From Botryotinia globosa (taxonomy: Eukaryota > Ascomycota > Leotiomycetes > Helotiales > Sclerotiniaceae), in NCBI GenBank assembly GCA_014898425.1, contig RCSZ01000001.1:310001-374000 (forward strand): a stretch of DNA of 64,000 nt. The letters are read 5' to 3'. Numbering within the stretch: the first letter of the stretch is position 1; every line of letters starts with the position of its first letter. Made by a program: the position numbers and the translations under genes. The notes beneath the pieces are model-generated. The model was not told the origin of the DNA and ran no database searches. It saw only the letters and a list, made by a program, of their open reading frames with translations. This document shows, piece by piece, positions 11,399 through 23,417 of the stretch.

Positions 11399-13267
11399 TT
11401 ATCCACAGAAACTGTACTCCACCCCGGCAACTCCGAGAATCAACTCACTCGCGCGCTCCCCCGCCGCCATAACCGCAAACTGGGGATTCGTCGTCACCGG
11501 TGCCAAAATGCTCGCATCAACTACGTGAACATTTTGCATGCCGATAACCGTGGTATTAGCATCGACACAGCTTCCAAGTCGACAACTCGACGACCAGTGG
11601 TTAACCCTTCCTCGTGCGTATGCCGAGGGAGTAGTGATGTAGGTCTCGATTTCAGCTTCCGTGGCGTTTTGCGGGATGTTCATGGATGTGAGACCGGAGT
11701 TTGGGAGGGCGGAAAAGAGGGTGTGGATGAATGAGGCGATGTCCTGGGCATCGCGGGGATTGGAGTAGTAGACGTCGTCACTGGGGCCGGGAATGAAGTT
11801 ATCGTCGAGGATGACTTTGCCTGATGAGAGGAGACCCGAGGTTCCGTAAACGTTAAGGGTGATGGTGTTGTTGGTGGTGAAGTCGGAGTAGCCGGATGAA
11901 TCGATGGTTCCTTGGAGACCTGCGATGGAGCCGTCGGAGTGGGCGATTGTGGTCCAGAAAACGGAGGTTTCGGATGCGAATGAGTAGGGACCGCTGCGGG
12001 AATCGAGATAGAGAGCTTTGTCGCCGGCTGGAGGGGAGTCATAGGAATAAGTATAGGATTCTATGGAATCACCTTGAAGTTCGATAAATGTGTTTGGGTT
12101 GTCGAAAAGACCGGCTCCAATTGCCGTGCTGTTTATCCACTCTGCACTGGTAAGATTTGGAGATAGTTTTCCTGCAGCGGAGAGTTTGGAGAGGGTTTCT
12201 GCATCACCGATTCCGGAGTACATAAGGAGAGAAGGGCTTTGAACGGCGCCGGCTGATAAAACTACTCTTCCTGTTGGTGTAGTTGAGATGATAGTTTCGA
12301 CACCATTGATCAAGGCTGTAACTCCAGTAGCGGTATCTCCATCGCGTTCAACTCTTACTACACGGACTCCACTTTGGAGACGGAAGTTACTGCGTTGAAG
12401 AGCTGATTGCAGATATGTGGTAACGGGACCTCCTCTTTGACCATTGTCATAATCGAAAATTGGATAGCCGAATACTTCAGTTTTATCGTCGGCTTGAGCA
12501 TTGATATCAACGTCTTTGTAACCCAATCCATCAACCAACCATTTTCTCGCAGCATCGTATCCGGTTTGAAGATAACGAATACCATCTTGAGAAGTGAGAT
12601 TAGTCGAAGGTTGGGTATTATAGAGACGTTGAATGGAAGCATCCATGCTTGTCGAATTCCACTAGGCACAGGGTTAACATATGAATACTTGGATATTGGA
12701 AGCACAAGAATTCATCACTTACTTCAGCAGGGAAGTAAAGATCCCAATCTGAAGCCGGAGGTTCAAAGAATAATCCAGCATTAATAGCTGAACTTCCTCC
12801 AATAGTACATCCTCCATAAGCATTTACTTCTGCTCCGCACATGAGACCGCCTCCATCTGCAAAAATGGATTTATAAAGTCCGGGTACATCGACTCTGGAG
12901 AGATTTGTACCACTAAGCCATTCCTATTACAGATTAGAAAGCTCCTCGTCAATATCAATAAAAAGGCAAAAACTAACCGGTCTTCTTGCGTCTAAATCTC
13001 CACCCGTGATTCCATAAGATTGATTACCTCCTTCGATTAACAGAGTCTTGAGACCAGCTTCGGAGAGTCGTGATGCAACTATAACATAAAAGTCAATAAA
13101 CACACATCCTTTTAAGAACAAAAGCTTCAATACATACCAACAATTCCCGCAGGTCCAGCTCCCACGATAATAGCATCCCATTGCTCCTGAATCCAAGCAT
13201 TATCCGTCTGTCCCCAAACGCCACTCACCAACCCAACAACCAGAGAAACTTGATATGAGATCTTCAT
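11399..13267 (-). CDS. Secreted GMC oxidoreductase, like the flavin domain of cellobiose dehydrogenase
   Basis: An FAD-dependent glucose-methanol-choline family enzyme. Four exons (13138-13267, 12978-13078, 12723-12923, 11399-12661) with introns of 54-61 nt join to 564 residues. A signal peptide of about 19 residues ends in SGVWG. The dinucleotide-binding motif GAGPAG lies at 36-41. Next come RPEWLSGTNLSRVDVPGL and GGCTIGGSSAINAGLFFEP, which resemble the dehydrogenase domain of cellobiose dehydrogenases. Near the C-terminus the proposed catalytic pair is His499 (in VNHWSSSC) and Asn536 (in TTNPQ). There is no N-terminal haem domain and no cellulose-binding module. Likely role: extracellular oxidation of a sugar or alcohol. 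The substrate is not readable from sequence. Confidence 0.9.
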
Positions 13268-14306
13268 TCTGACTTTGACTTATCCTTTTCGATTTACAGA
13301 AAACTCAAGAAAAATACAAGAAAAACAAGAAGTAACTTAGCTTGATACTTATATATATTGACATCACACATATTTACACCAAACAAAACTTACTAGCCAC
13401 TGCATGACTTCACACAGCACAACCAAGTTTCCCTCTTCACCTGGACTCAGGGCGCCAAGCCCGCCTGTTGTCGATAAAGTCCCCTAAACGATTGTTCCAC
13501 AGGCATCGCATCGGGGCGCTCCTCGGCTTCCATCAGATTCGAGATTTAGATGCTATAAGCTGTTAGAAGGCTGACCATGTACCTTTAAACTCTGCCTGAA
13601 ACTATACACAATTACCGTATTGATGCCGTGCAACTTACATAAGTAGTCCCAATCGTTACACGTTGGCGTCCTTTACCAGAAATATTGCCGCTGAATCTCA
13701 GAATAGGTTGTACAAATGAAGTCATGGGCTTTTCGTATCCGGGACTTAGTGTCAGTTCGGTGGCGGAGTTTGTATGATGAGAAGAACGAATTGAGATTTC
13801 ATTCCGAGGCTTAAATCGACTTCAAAGTTCAAATCCCTATTTTTGTCTCTTTTAGAAACTAGATGCAAAGCAGCATTAAAAAGCAAAAAGCCGATATCAG
13901 GTTGATCGACGTCAAAACCGTATTGAGATGTTGACCAGGGCCATCAGAACCCGATACTCGGTACATGAGATTTCAGATAAATGTCGTACCTACCTAGGTA
14001 ATCATTCTCATTCTGCATGCACAAACGAATGGGTAATGCCGGGTACGACATGCTGGACAATAGGAAATATAGTCAGAAATCTTCCGAGAAAATCCCCCCA
14101 CAAACTTTAACTTGCGTATTCATTTCCAGGTGAGACTCGTGAGTCGTGAGGGTGAACAATATACTTCGTACAAAAAAGTGAAGATCATCTATTCGTCTAA
14201 TCTCAAGACCTCCCAAAACGCCGCCCAATGCAACCATATTTTTGCTGTACATAATCCTACATAGTCCTATCATTTATGACCCTTTATATTCACCCAATTC
14301 CCTCCA
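13268..14306. other. Intergenic, nothing recognised
   Basis: About 1 kb containing the upstream region of the GMC oxidoreductase and the 3' flank of the carrier gene. Small open frames look random. A GC-rich stretch lies at 13440-13530 with no obvious repeat or gene. Confidence 0.5.
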
Positions 14307-15666
14307 TTATACGATCGATTCCTGACCCCGCTGCGAGTTGGAATTTTCTAGTCGCTTCAAGATGTATTGATATAACACCAACATACAACTACTTTGCGTA
14401 CTGGTCCACACAAATCTAGGTCCTACTCCTCGAAATAATCCTGTTATTCCTTCTGTTTTGTATATGAGTTTGAGGCCAGTCGGGACGGAAGATGTATCGA
14501 GAATTATGCTACCAGGGCGGGGTGTATGCGTGGAAGGGGATGACGTGGATATTGATCGAATTTGATGTTTTGTAGGCTTTGTAGGCTTTGTAGGCTTTGT
14601 AGATTTTGTCTTCGTGCGGGTGGATTGAGAGGGGTTTTTCGTAGATTCCGATGTCTGCTTAAGAGTAGGCTCTGGACTGGAAATGACTTGAGTTTGAATC
14701 CTTGTCTTTACAACATCCAGAGGACATGTAATTACTCCTGCCAAACCTCCAGCTGCCGCTCCTGTCAGGAGTTCCAATGGCAATCCAATATCTCGGCTTT
14801 CTTTCCATCTTCTCGCCCAAGTTTGACCTTGCTCGTAGAATGCGAATTGTAATGCCGAAAATGGTAGATCTCTAACAATTGTTGCTCTGTACCCATAGAA
14901 TAGCGCAGAGAATCCTTCTTGCTTGACTATCGTTCGAGCAGCATGCGCTGTATTTTTGTAATTGTAACCAGAGTTGAAGAATGGGTTATTGTATCGACCT
15001 TGGAGTTGTAAACGGGTTTTAAGGACTTCAGAAGGTACGTAGACGAAGGAGGCTGCGAAATCGGCAACAAACCCTGAATTGTTAGTTTAATGTATATTGA
15101 ACCCAAACTTCTTGAACTTACCACTGGATAGATATGCAAGCCATGGCGGAATGCCATTGTCTATCAAATGCCTCTTACTGTACTCATATGTTCCGAAGAA
15201 TATAATTGTGCCAGGAAAAGATCCGAGAAGAGCAGGAACCCAGCCTCCATATAAGCCTCTCCGTATTCCCTCCTGTCGCAGAATGGTAGAATATGAGGAT
15301 GAGAGCTTGGTGTACTTTGGCGGAACATGCGGATCACCTTGCTGACGAGTCTTAACCGTATCCAAAGAATGCATGAGGAGATCCCCCGTGGTTCCACCAA
15401 TACCTCCAGCAATCATGGCCTACAAACAATCAGTAATTTGCCTGTAGACCAAAAACTCCAAATCTCACATGTAAATAAGGTGGTCGTCCCTCATCTTCGA
15501 CCTCTTCCTGTGCCATGACTTTCGACCCAAGTAGTCCTTTTCCCACTCTAACATTGACGTCTGCTTCCCCTCCATCATCAACGATCCCGAATTTGGTGCG
15601 ATCTTCTACTGGCGAACCTGCTGATCCGGAGGAAAACAGGTTGACAACACGAGAGGTCAGGGACAT
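14307..15666 (-). CDS. MME1: Mitochondrial carrier protein, Mme1/YMR166C type
   Basis: A six-helix solute carrier of the mitochondrial inner membrane. Three exons (15469-15666, 15122-15419, 14307-15073; introns 49 and 48 nt) give 420 residues. All three carrier signatures are visible: SLDTVKTR in repeat 1, [11 protein letters not shown] in repeat 2 and [11 protein letters not shown] in repeat 3. The segment [20 protein letters not shown] is typical of the yeast YMR166C (Mme1) subfamily, which has been linked to magnesium export. Repeat 3 carries an unusual basic/Ser/Thr insert of about 60 residues with a KPT triplet run, encoded by a 9-base tandem repeat near 14568-14600. The N-terminal 65 residues are a polar extension. 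Transport specificity is inferred only. Confidence 0.88.
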
Positions 15667-16080
15667 GGCCCTTCCTCAATTTCCGAAGCTGGTCGCCTTC
15701 CTAGTCCTCAAGTATTCAAAAGAGCGAGTTTTCTGTTACAGCGTTGGTAGGCAAATACAAATCATTTAAGTTGGGTATCACAAATGTTTTTGACGCACTT
15801 CAACTTTTTTTGCCGGAACCTTCCACATACGTGTGTGCCTGATTAAGTTTAAGGCACATTTACATGAAACGTGGGGTTATCCCCCGGTGAACCCCTCAAT
15901 CTCTGAGCTACAAGTTTTACTACGAATCGTCATAAGATCTTCCATTTGCCCTTGATTCTAATTATCTACTACTGATTTTCTCTTATCAATGACTAACTAG
16001 GCCATTGCTAGAGATAAATATGAATCTTTATCAATATTATCATCGACTAAGGTTAACCTTTCCTTCCACTCAACCCTTTC
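15667..16080. other. Intergenic, nothing recognised
   Basis: This is the promoter side of the carrier gene and the 3' flank of the DUF7708 gene. No repeats or reading frames of interest were seen. Confidence 0.5.
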
Positions 16081-17982
16081 TCATCGTTTCATCCGCCTTT
16101 GCGGAATTTTTCCCAAATCCAAATCTCCTCTCCGTCCTCCTCTTTGCCCTTTCGCATCTTTCCTTGACCCTCTCTTCACCTCCTTAGCCGCCTGTTTCCT
16201 ATTTCCAACCACAAGAATATCTCTACTATACCCTCTCATATCATCTTGCGTAAAAAAAGACGAGCCGTAGCTCAGCATCAAGACGCGCACAACAGTTTTA
16301 CTATCTCGGTCTGAAAGCTCTTTGAAAAGTTCAAAGATTCCAGTCGGCCAAGAAAACCCATGAGATGACTCAGATGTGGACGTGAACAGAAGTTGGATGT
16401 CGATTATGATATATAAAAATGGGATGCCTTTCAGCACAGATGCGAGGAGAACCAACCAGTCTGCCTCGGTTTTGGCGGAGAGATACATTTGTAAGTGAGA
16501 ACAGAGACTGTGCTCGGTGTGGAGAGATGAATTGAGGTTGATGTCTTGGAGTATGAGGCTTTTGATAATATCGATCGTGGTTGTGCTGCCTATTGGTGTC
16601 GGTGTCTGCGGTTCGCTGGTTTTCAGTGCCCATATTACAGGTATGTTGGACTCTCGAAGCATTTGTATGGCGTCTGCAGAAAACTTTTTCATTTCATTCC
16701 GCAGTCTGTGGCTTCCTTGTACCATCAAAAGTGAGGATGCTATGCTTGAATTCCAATTCTGCATTTTGGGGGTCAACCAGAAAGCTGAGCCGTCTGCTTG
16801 ACGCGCATGTTGTCGTTTACGAGCGAAGAAATACATCTGGAGACTCTTTGTTGGATCCAGAGTAACATTCAAGCTGAGATAGTTGATGAAGTCCATCAGT
16901 TGCAGTTGGGAAAGCTGTTGTTGCATCGAGACCTGTGCACTCGAGTTGAGATTCTGGGCAGTCACCACGGCTATCTTGAGTTCATAAACCTCTTGAAACA
17001 TCTTTGTAAGTTTGTCATCGACCTTATTTTCTAAACTCTCTTGCTTCGACATGATGCTCTTCATCACAGAGTGCATATCTCGCTGTTCTGCAAAACTACT
17101 GAATTGGGCTGTAGTGGAGATACTTTGCGACAGAATTCCAATCTCCTCAACGAGATCGTTGTATTGAATTTGGGGAGGCCGCGTGACCGAATGGAGAATA
17201 TGAAGAGCCCTGCTCTCTTTGAACCAGCATAGTGAGACTGTGAGAAATTTTATGATCTGAGCATTGAGCATGATCATATATTTACGCATCTGCACTGTGG
17301 GGTATAAATTCACCGTGTTCTCCATACGAGGAAGGACGTCTGCTACTTGGCACAATCCGTCCGTAATTATTGCAAGAGACTTCTCATGATTTACGACACC
17401 CTATTTCAAGTCGTCAGACAATTCTCAGCAGCGGTTGAGGGGCTCACACACGACTAACACCAGCTTCATGGCACCATATACAAGTGAAACATACTCTGGT
17501 GACTGTTGCACTAATGCATCCATGACAGTGCCATAGCAGTGTACCTTTTGGGCAAAGCTTGTGAGACATCGTCGGATCTTGGAATCTCCTCGTCGGTCTT
17601 CATACTGCAGTTGTGCTGTTGACACACACTTGACTATGTCGTCAAGCGTGCTCGGTTTAAGGTCTAAGAAATATTCTAGCTGCGAGGACTTCTTAGGAAG
17701 AGTAGCAATAAACTCGGCTCTAGCTTCCTCGAAGATATTCTCAGCCCAACCAGTGCTGCTAACAGAGATTGGCGCGGTTTTCACGGCCATGGGAGACATA
17801 CTTGTTGGCGCCGCAATAATAGGAAGCATATGCTGCAATATCAGACATTCTCGAGTGTACAGTTTGAACTTTGACATTATCTCATAAAATGTTCGACAGA
17901 CAAGTATATAATCACTTTCTTCAGGCCGTCGCGAGACTGTGCATACCGTAACTGCGCCTCGAGAATGGCTTGTCAGCCTCAT
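16081..17982 (-). CDS. DUF7708-domain protein with degenerate NTPase-like C-terminal region
   Basis: Two exons (17452-17982 and 16081-17400, intron 51 nt) give up to 616 residues. The N-terminal half matches the fungal DUF7708 pattern: FEEARAEFIATLP, then a segment with SPEYVSLVYGAMKLVL, then NHEKSLAIITDGL and QVADVLPR. This domain usually sits N-terminal in fungal NLR/STAND-like or signalling proteins. A coiled region (about 330-380) follows. The rest contains a Walker-B-like hydrophobic strand YIIIDIQLLF and a VIWALK motif but no Walker A lysine motif; the expected position reads LLMVQGSHRLRNE. The C-terminus is very basic. The start is uncertain: the ATG at 17982 is the longest, and internal ATGs near 17880 or 17795 would fit relatives better. 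Divergent from the AAA gene at 18360. Function unknown. Confidence 0.75.
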
Positions 17983-18359
17983 CACGAACGCGTTATCTGT
18001 AGACAGGCTCCAACCAGACTGGATAAAGTGTCTACTGCAGATATACAGCTTATGGGTGGCAAACCCACGCGGTGAACTCGATTCAGCAGTTTATGTGGTG
18101 CGACCGCGACTTATTATGTCGGCCTTCGAAGAGTGTTTAATTGAATCCGCGTCATGCATTCCGTGACACCTTCGAAAAATGGATTCTTCCGGATAAATTA
18201 CCTTTTCTTGGAATTCAGCCTGAAGAAGTACACAATGTCACCGACTTCAGATATCGAAACCTATGGACAAAATCTGTAGCAAAAGCTGTACCGAACTGGA
18301 TATCCCCCGCTATATCTCACAATTATTGACCTACATGTACTCTGCTAGCGCATAGGCAC
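17983..18359. promoter_or_regulatory. Shared upstream region of the DUF7708 and AAA genes
   Basis: 377 bases lie between the two divergent start codons (more if the DUF7708 start is downstream). The region must hold both promoters. No palindrome or TATA box was convincing. Confidence 0.45.
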
Positions 18360-21300
18360 ATGGACTCTGAGATAGCCCAAGTCTCACGTCCTTCGAGGTT
18401 GAGCAAACTAGCGAAGCTCAGTAGAGGCAGCAAGAAGAAGGGTTTGACAGATATATCAGGGCTGCACAGACTCGGTGGTCGCACGATCCCCGAGATCGCC
18501 AAATCCGAGACAGACGAGGGGAGTAAGAACGACGACGAAGACGACTACGAAGACGAAGACGAAGACGAGGGCGAGGGCGAGGGGACCAGACCGTATAAAA
18601 ACGAAGACCAAAGCACAACCGCAGGTAGAACCAACACATATAGAGAACTAGAATTCAGCAGGGGTTCCTCTAATGATCCCTCGAATCCACACGCTGCAGG
18701 TAGACCTAGGACTTTAACGCCTGAGCAATCCAAACCGAAACCCAAGAGCGCAAAACCGTCAGCTCCTCCACAGAACGTTGGGAAGACTCGGTTTACGATA
18801 TCTGACAATTTGAGCACTGGTGACAACAAGAAGAATCGGCGTCTCTTGTCTCTGAAGCCCAAATTACCAAAGCCTGCTTCTACATCAAACCTCGACATAT
18901 CTGGTGAGGTTTTCCGCTCCTTTTTATACTAGTCCGAGTGATTCTGATGATGTGCAAATAATAGACAATCAACTCGGAGGCTATAATCCTGGCGAAACAG
19001 GACCAGAGGGATCAGGAGGCCTGAACGTACAATAACGACAACAAGCATATCAACATCAGTCACAATATCCAGGATTGCAACCATTTCCTGTGCCACGTAT
19101 GACACAGTAACAAATGATACGGCAGCAAGAAAACCAGCAATGGATGAGCAACCAACAGCAAATGGCCATGAACAGTCCGCCAGCTTTCCATCCGGTGTAT
19201 AGCACTTTCTCCCCTATTCAAAATGAACCTTTGTCCCCTCAAGTGAATTCCGTTGTCGATCTATTATCAGCCTTGGGAATCGATGCTATCGCGATGGGCA
19301 TTTCTTCAGAATCTTTAGATAACGTCCAAGCCTTTCGAGAGTATCTATTACAGATGACACAAGCCAAAAAAGCAAAACGGTACCTGATCTTACATCGCAT
19401 CAAAGGGCAACACGAGCGTCTGTACTTTGATCCCCCAGAATGGGTTATGGGACAGAATCATACACAAATTTTGAGGTCGAGGCTACCACTGTTCAACTTG
19501 CGGGATTTTCTCGAAAAAAACACCGACATTAGCTTCATCGTGTTTCGCGACTACAAAGAGAAAGACATACCAACGAGCAAAGAGATGGTCGCGGCGGCAG
19601 CAACAAACAACAACAGTGGTATTACAAAGTCTCCGGTACATGAAGAAGAGAAGATACTTGCAGTGTCAGAATATCTGATGGAGGCGATCAAGTCGATACT
19701 AAAAAAGCCAGAATTTGCAGATCTGCTAGCATGGTTTGAGAAAGATGGGACAGAGCTCCCGTCGCCATTTGTTTTCATCTACCATTCGCGAGCAGTTATC
19801 CAAGAGTTAATAGAGGAAACTTCTGATCCCAACGCAGTCCGACAACTGAAGCTCATGATCGATTACATCTACAAGAACTATGGAGCTGAATATGACGCTG
19901 CGGACACCATGTTTGATGCATCCCACGTTTCTAAACCATATACCAAGTACCTGTTCAAGCCAGGAGACGTGCTGGTGAAAGGCACGGGCTCTGACGTAAA
20001 CGGATATATGTTTGTGACCTGGTCACATGACAGAACCTCAATTACAGCAAGTCTGAAGGAAGATGGGAAGAACAAAACTAGCTCACAGTATACCATGGAC
20101 GTCCGCTCATGGGCATTTGACGGTGCCTTCAACCGTGTCAGTAGTCAGCTTACATTAGAAATAGACGGGAGTGAAAAGACAGAATATTCTATCAGAGATT
20201 TGAATATCAGACCGATTGCATACGCCAGTGACGAGGATAGAAAAACACTTCAAAGTCGCGGAGAAATGTTTTGGAAGTGTAGAGAGAGGCACTTTGTATC
20301 ATATCAGGAGCATGGCCGTGGCGATTTGCACAGCGCCAGTGAAGAGAGATATATGATCGACATGAAGACATTTCGCGAGCTCCATCTAGAAGATGAGAAG
20401 AAAAAGAAGGCGCTCCATCCAGAGGATGAGAAGAAAAGGGCCTCCGATACTTTGGATGAAGACGCCATGGCGCAAGACAGTCCCCCATATCAGAGTTTCG
20501 TGTACTTACTTCCTTCTAAGGTCATTGGCTACAATATGCGGCGCAAAAAATGGGTTGAACTCCATGCCGATTGGTTATCCGAGGTGGTCTGGGACAAGAA
20601 GGCGTTCAAAAGGTTGGTACTCGCACAGACGACGAAGGATTTGATTGAAGCTTCGGTTGTCAATCAAATTGCAGCCGAGAAATCGACGGATCTGATAAGT
20701 GGGAAGGGAAATGGTCTAATCCTTCTACTGCACGGAGGGCCAGGTACTGGCAAGACTCTGACTGCAGAGAGTGTTGCCGAAATTGCAGAGAAGTCTCTAT
20801 ATAGAGTCACTTGTGGAGACATTGGATCAGAACCAGAGGAAGTCGAACAGTACCTCAATTCAGTGCTAGACTTGGGCAAAGCCTGGAGTTGCGTCGTTCT
20901 GCTCGACGAAGCCGACGTCTTCCTTGAGGAAAGAAGTATGAGCGACATTAAACGAAATGCACTTGTATCTATTTTCCTCCGCGTTCTAGAATATCATGAC
21001 GGTATTATCATCCTCACTAGCAACCGTGTTGGCACTTTCGACGAAGCATTCAAGTCGCGCATTCAACTTGCCTTGCACTATCCATCACTGACAAAAGTCA
21101 AGCGCTGCGATATCTGGACAATGTTCATAACGCGGCTCCGAGAGCTTAGAGAGACGCAAGTCGACTTTGTAGACCTGGAGGACCATCGGTGGGACTTGGC
21201 GGACTATAAGCTCAATGGACGGCAGATTCGAAATGCAATTCAGACATCGCGGCAGTTTGTGTCTTGGAAGAACGCGAAGGAGAAAACGACGTTGAATATT

Positions 21301-21429
21301 GAGATTTTGAAACAGATTATCGAGATTTCAGGAGAATTTGATATCTATATGAATAAATTGAATAATGGGGTGACTCCGGATCAATTAGCTGAGGAGGATG
21401 GGCTGAGACTTGCAGAAGCCAGCGAGTGA
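18360..21429 (+). CDS. Fungal DUF7025-type AAA+ ATPase
   Basis: Proposed exons 18360-18903, 18965-19026 and 19126-21429 give 969 residues. The N-terminal 200 residues are low-complexity with an Asp/Glu-rich run (about 57-75), then a Gln-rich patch. A DUF7025-like domain occupies about 450-570 (YLFKPGDVLV, GYMFVTWSHD). The AAA module follows at about 690-930: Walker A GGPGTGKT near 739-746, Walker B VVLLDEAD near 791-798, sensor-1-like ILTSNR, and arginine SRIQLALHYPSL. It appears catalytically complete. Intron 2 (99 nt, GTACAA...CAG) removes two in-frame TAA codons at about 19033 and 19108. It is in frame and its donor is weak, so a nonsense-mutated gene is the alternative. An internal start at 19114 would still give 771 residues with all domains. 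Confidence 0.82.
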
Positions 21430-21538
21430 GAATACATATCTATGTTTAGTCATATCGAGTTAAAAGGTTGAGATTCATGAGTAGCTTGTCTAATCTTTGG
21501 ATACTGGAATTATACAGCCTGACAAACGAGCTTTTTCT

Positions 21539-21611
21539 CGGCCCTTCGGGGCTAAAAATAACAACGGGCTCGCTGACGCTCTCCGTAGTTATTTTTCACG
21601 CCCCTCAGGAC
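21539..21611. repeat. Imperfect inverted repeat (fold-back, MITE-like)
   Basis: Left arm at about 21539-21567 and right arm at about 21582-21611 share GGGG, AAAAATAAC and ACGG blocks in inverted order. They flank a 14-base loop (GCTCGCTGACGCTC). The GC-rich ends and loop contrast with the surrounding AT-rich DNA, and the AAT array begins about 70 bases further on. This could be a fold-back element or the terminal part of a mobile element. Confidence 0.5.
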
Positions 21612-21679
21612 CTACGTTTATATTTGTATTATATAGCTTTTAGAATTCTAAAAATAAATAAGATTTATATTTTTATATT

Positions 21680-21971
<292 letters not shown>

Positions 21972-22029
21972 CTTTATTAACCTCTATTATATAAAAGTAT
22001 TAAAGATATAATTAAACCTCAAAATCTTA

Positions 22030-22160
22030 TAATCTTTTCTAAATCTTTTTTTAAATCTTTTTCTAAATCTTTTTCTAAATCTTTTCTAAATCTTTTTCTA
22101 AATCTTTTTCTAAATCTTTTCTAAATCTTTTTCTAAATCTTTTTCTAAATCTTTTTCTAA
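22030..22160 (+). repeat. Tandem array of a TCTTTTTCTAAA unit
   Basis: About ten copies of a 12-base unit, some shortened to 10 or 11 bases by T loss. It merges rightward into T-rich DNA without clear units. Confidence 0.85.
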
Positions 22161-22365
22161 TTCTTTTTTTTATTTTTCTTTTTAATTCTTTATTTAAATT
22201 CTTTTTTTGATTCTTTTCTTTTATTTTTTCTAATTAATTTTTTAATTTTTTTAATTTTTTTAATTTTCTTTTTTTATTTCTTTTTTAATTCTCTTTTTAA
22301 TTATTTTTCTAATTTCCATTTTTCTAATTTCTATCTTTCTATTCTTTTTTTCTATTTTTTTTCTC

Positions 22366-22550
22366 TCTAATAAATCTAATAAATCTAATAAATCTAATAA
22401 ATCTAATAAATCTAATAAATCTAATAAATCTAATAAATCTAATAAATCTAATAAATCTAATAAATCTAATAAATCTAATAAATCTAATAAATCTAATAAT
22501 CTAATAAATCTAATAAATCTAATAAATCTAATAAATCTAATAAATCTAAT
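22366..22550 (+). repeat. 9-bp satellite, TAATAAATC, about 20 copies
   Basis: Nearly perfect tandem copies, with one unit shortened near 22497. The uniformity suggests recent expansion. Confidence 0.95.
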
Positions 22551-23417
22551 CCCTTCCCTTTTCTTTCTAATCTCTTCTCTTATCTCTCTTATTACTAATC
22601 AAATCTGAACTAATCAGAATTATATTAATAACTTTTTATCGAACTTTTTATTACAAAATCAACTAAACAATTGATATATTAATAATAACTCTTTTTTTTG
22701 ATATAAAAATAATATTATTCAAAAGCTATTAATTCAAAGAATATAAAAATATCAATTAATTATATTTCATAAATCATTTATAACTATTGTATCTATTAAT
22801 AATAATATCTAATCTAGATTAAGATTTTGATGTTCATTGTATGGAGCATCCATACTTTTTTTCGACTAATCAGCTTCCAGTTATGAACTGTATTTTAAAT
22901 CCTGTATGTTAGGGAAATCTTTGTCTTAGTATTGGTACCAACTTGGTTGATAAGTGAAAAGTAATTTGTCAGTACAAAGTACTGTAATAAGTAGTAATGA
23001 AAGGGTTTCAGGGCACAATCGATAATTATTTGATTTTTCAACAATCTAACTACATCCCAAAATAATATGAAATGATATAAACTCAAGACAAACTAATCAA
23101 GGAGTGAGTTTGGTTAACTCAATTGTTCCCGTATAAAAAATTATGTAACCAAAAGGAAGGATAGTACTAGCGAGGGGGGGGGCGGGTACACATAACACAC
23201 TCTCTTGCCTCCGAGCTACAAGTTTCAGGCTTTGTGTGCATTTCATATGCCATATATTCTATGGTTGTAATCGTTCCTGTTCATTATTAACTATGGGAAG
23301 CTGTACTTATATAAGGAAGCGCTATCGCCTCGCTAGCTAATACAATGCGCCCTGTGATCACATGATCTATATCCCGACACCTAGGAAAACCTTCTGTCAC
23401 TGCATTCCCGCTCTACA

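Noticed and set aside
11680..12042. Pro/Ser/Thr-rich 120-codon frame
   Set aside because: It is a shadow frame inside the GMC oxidoreductase exon.
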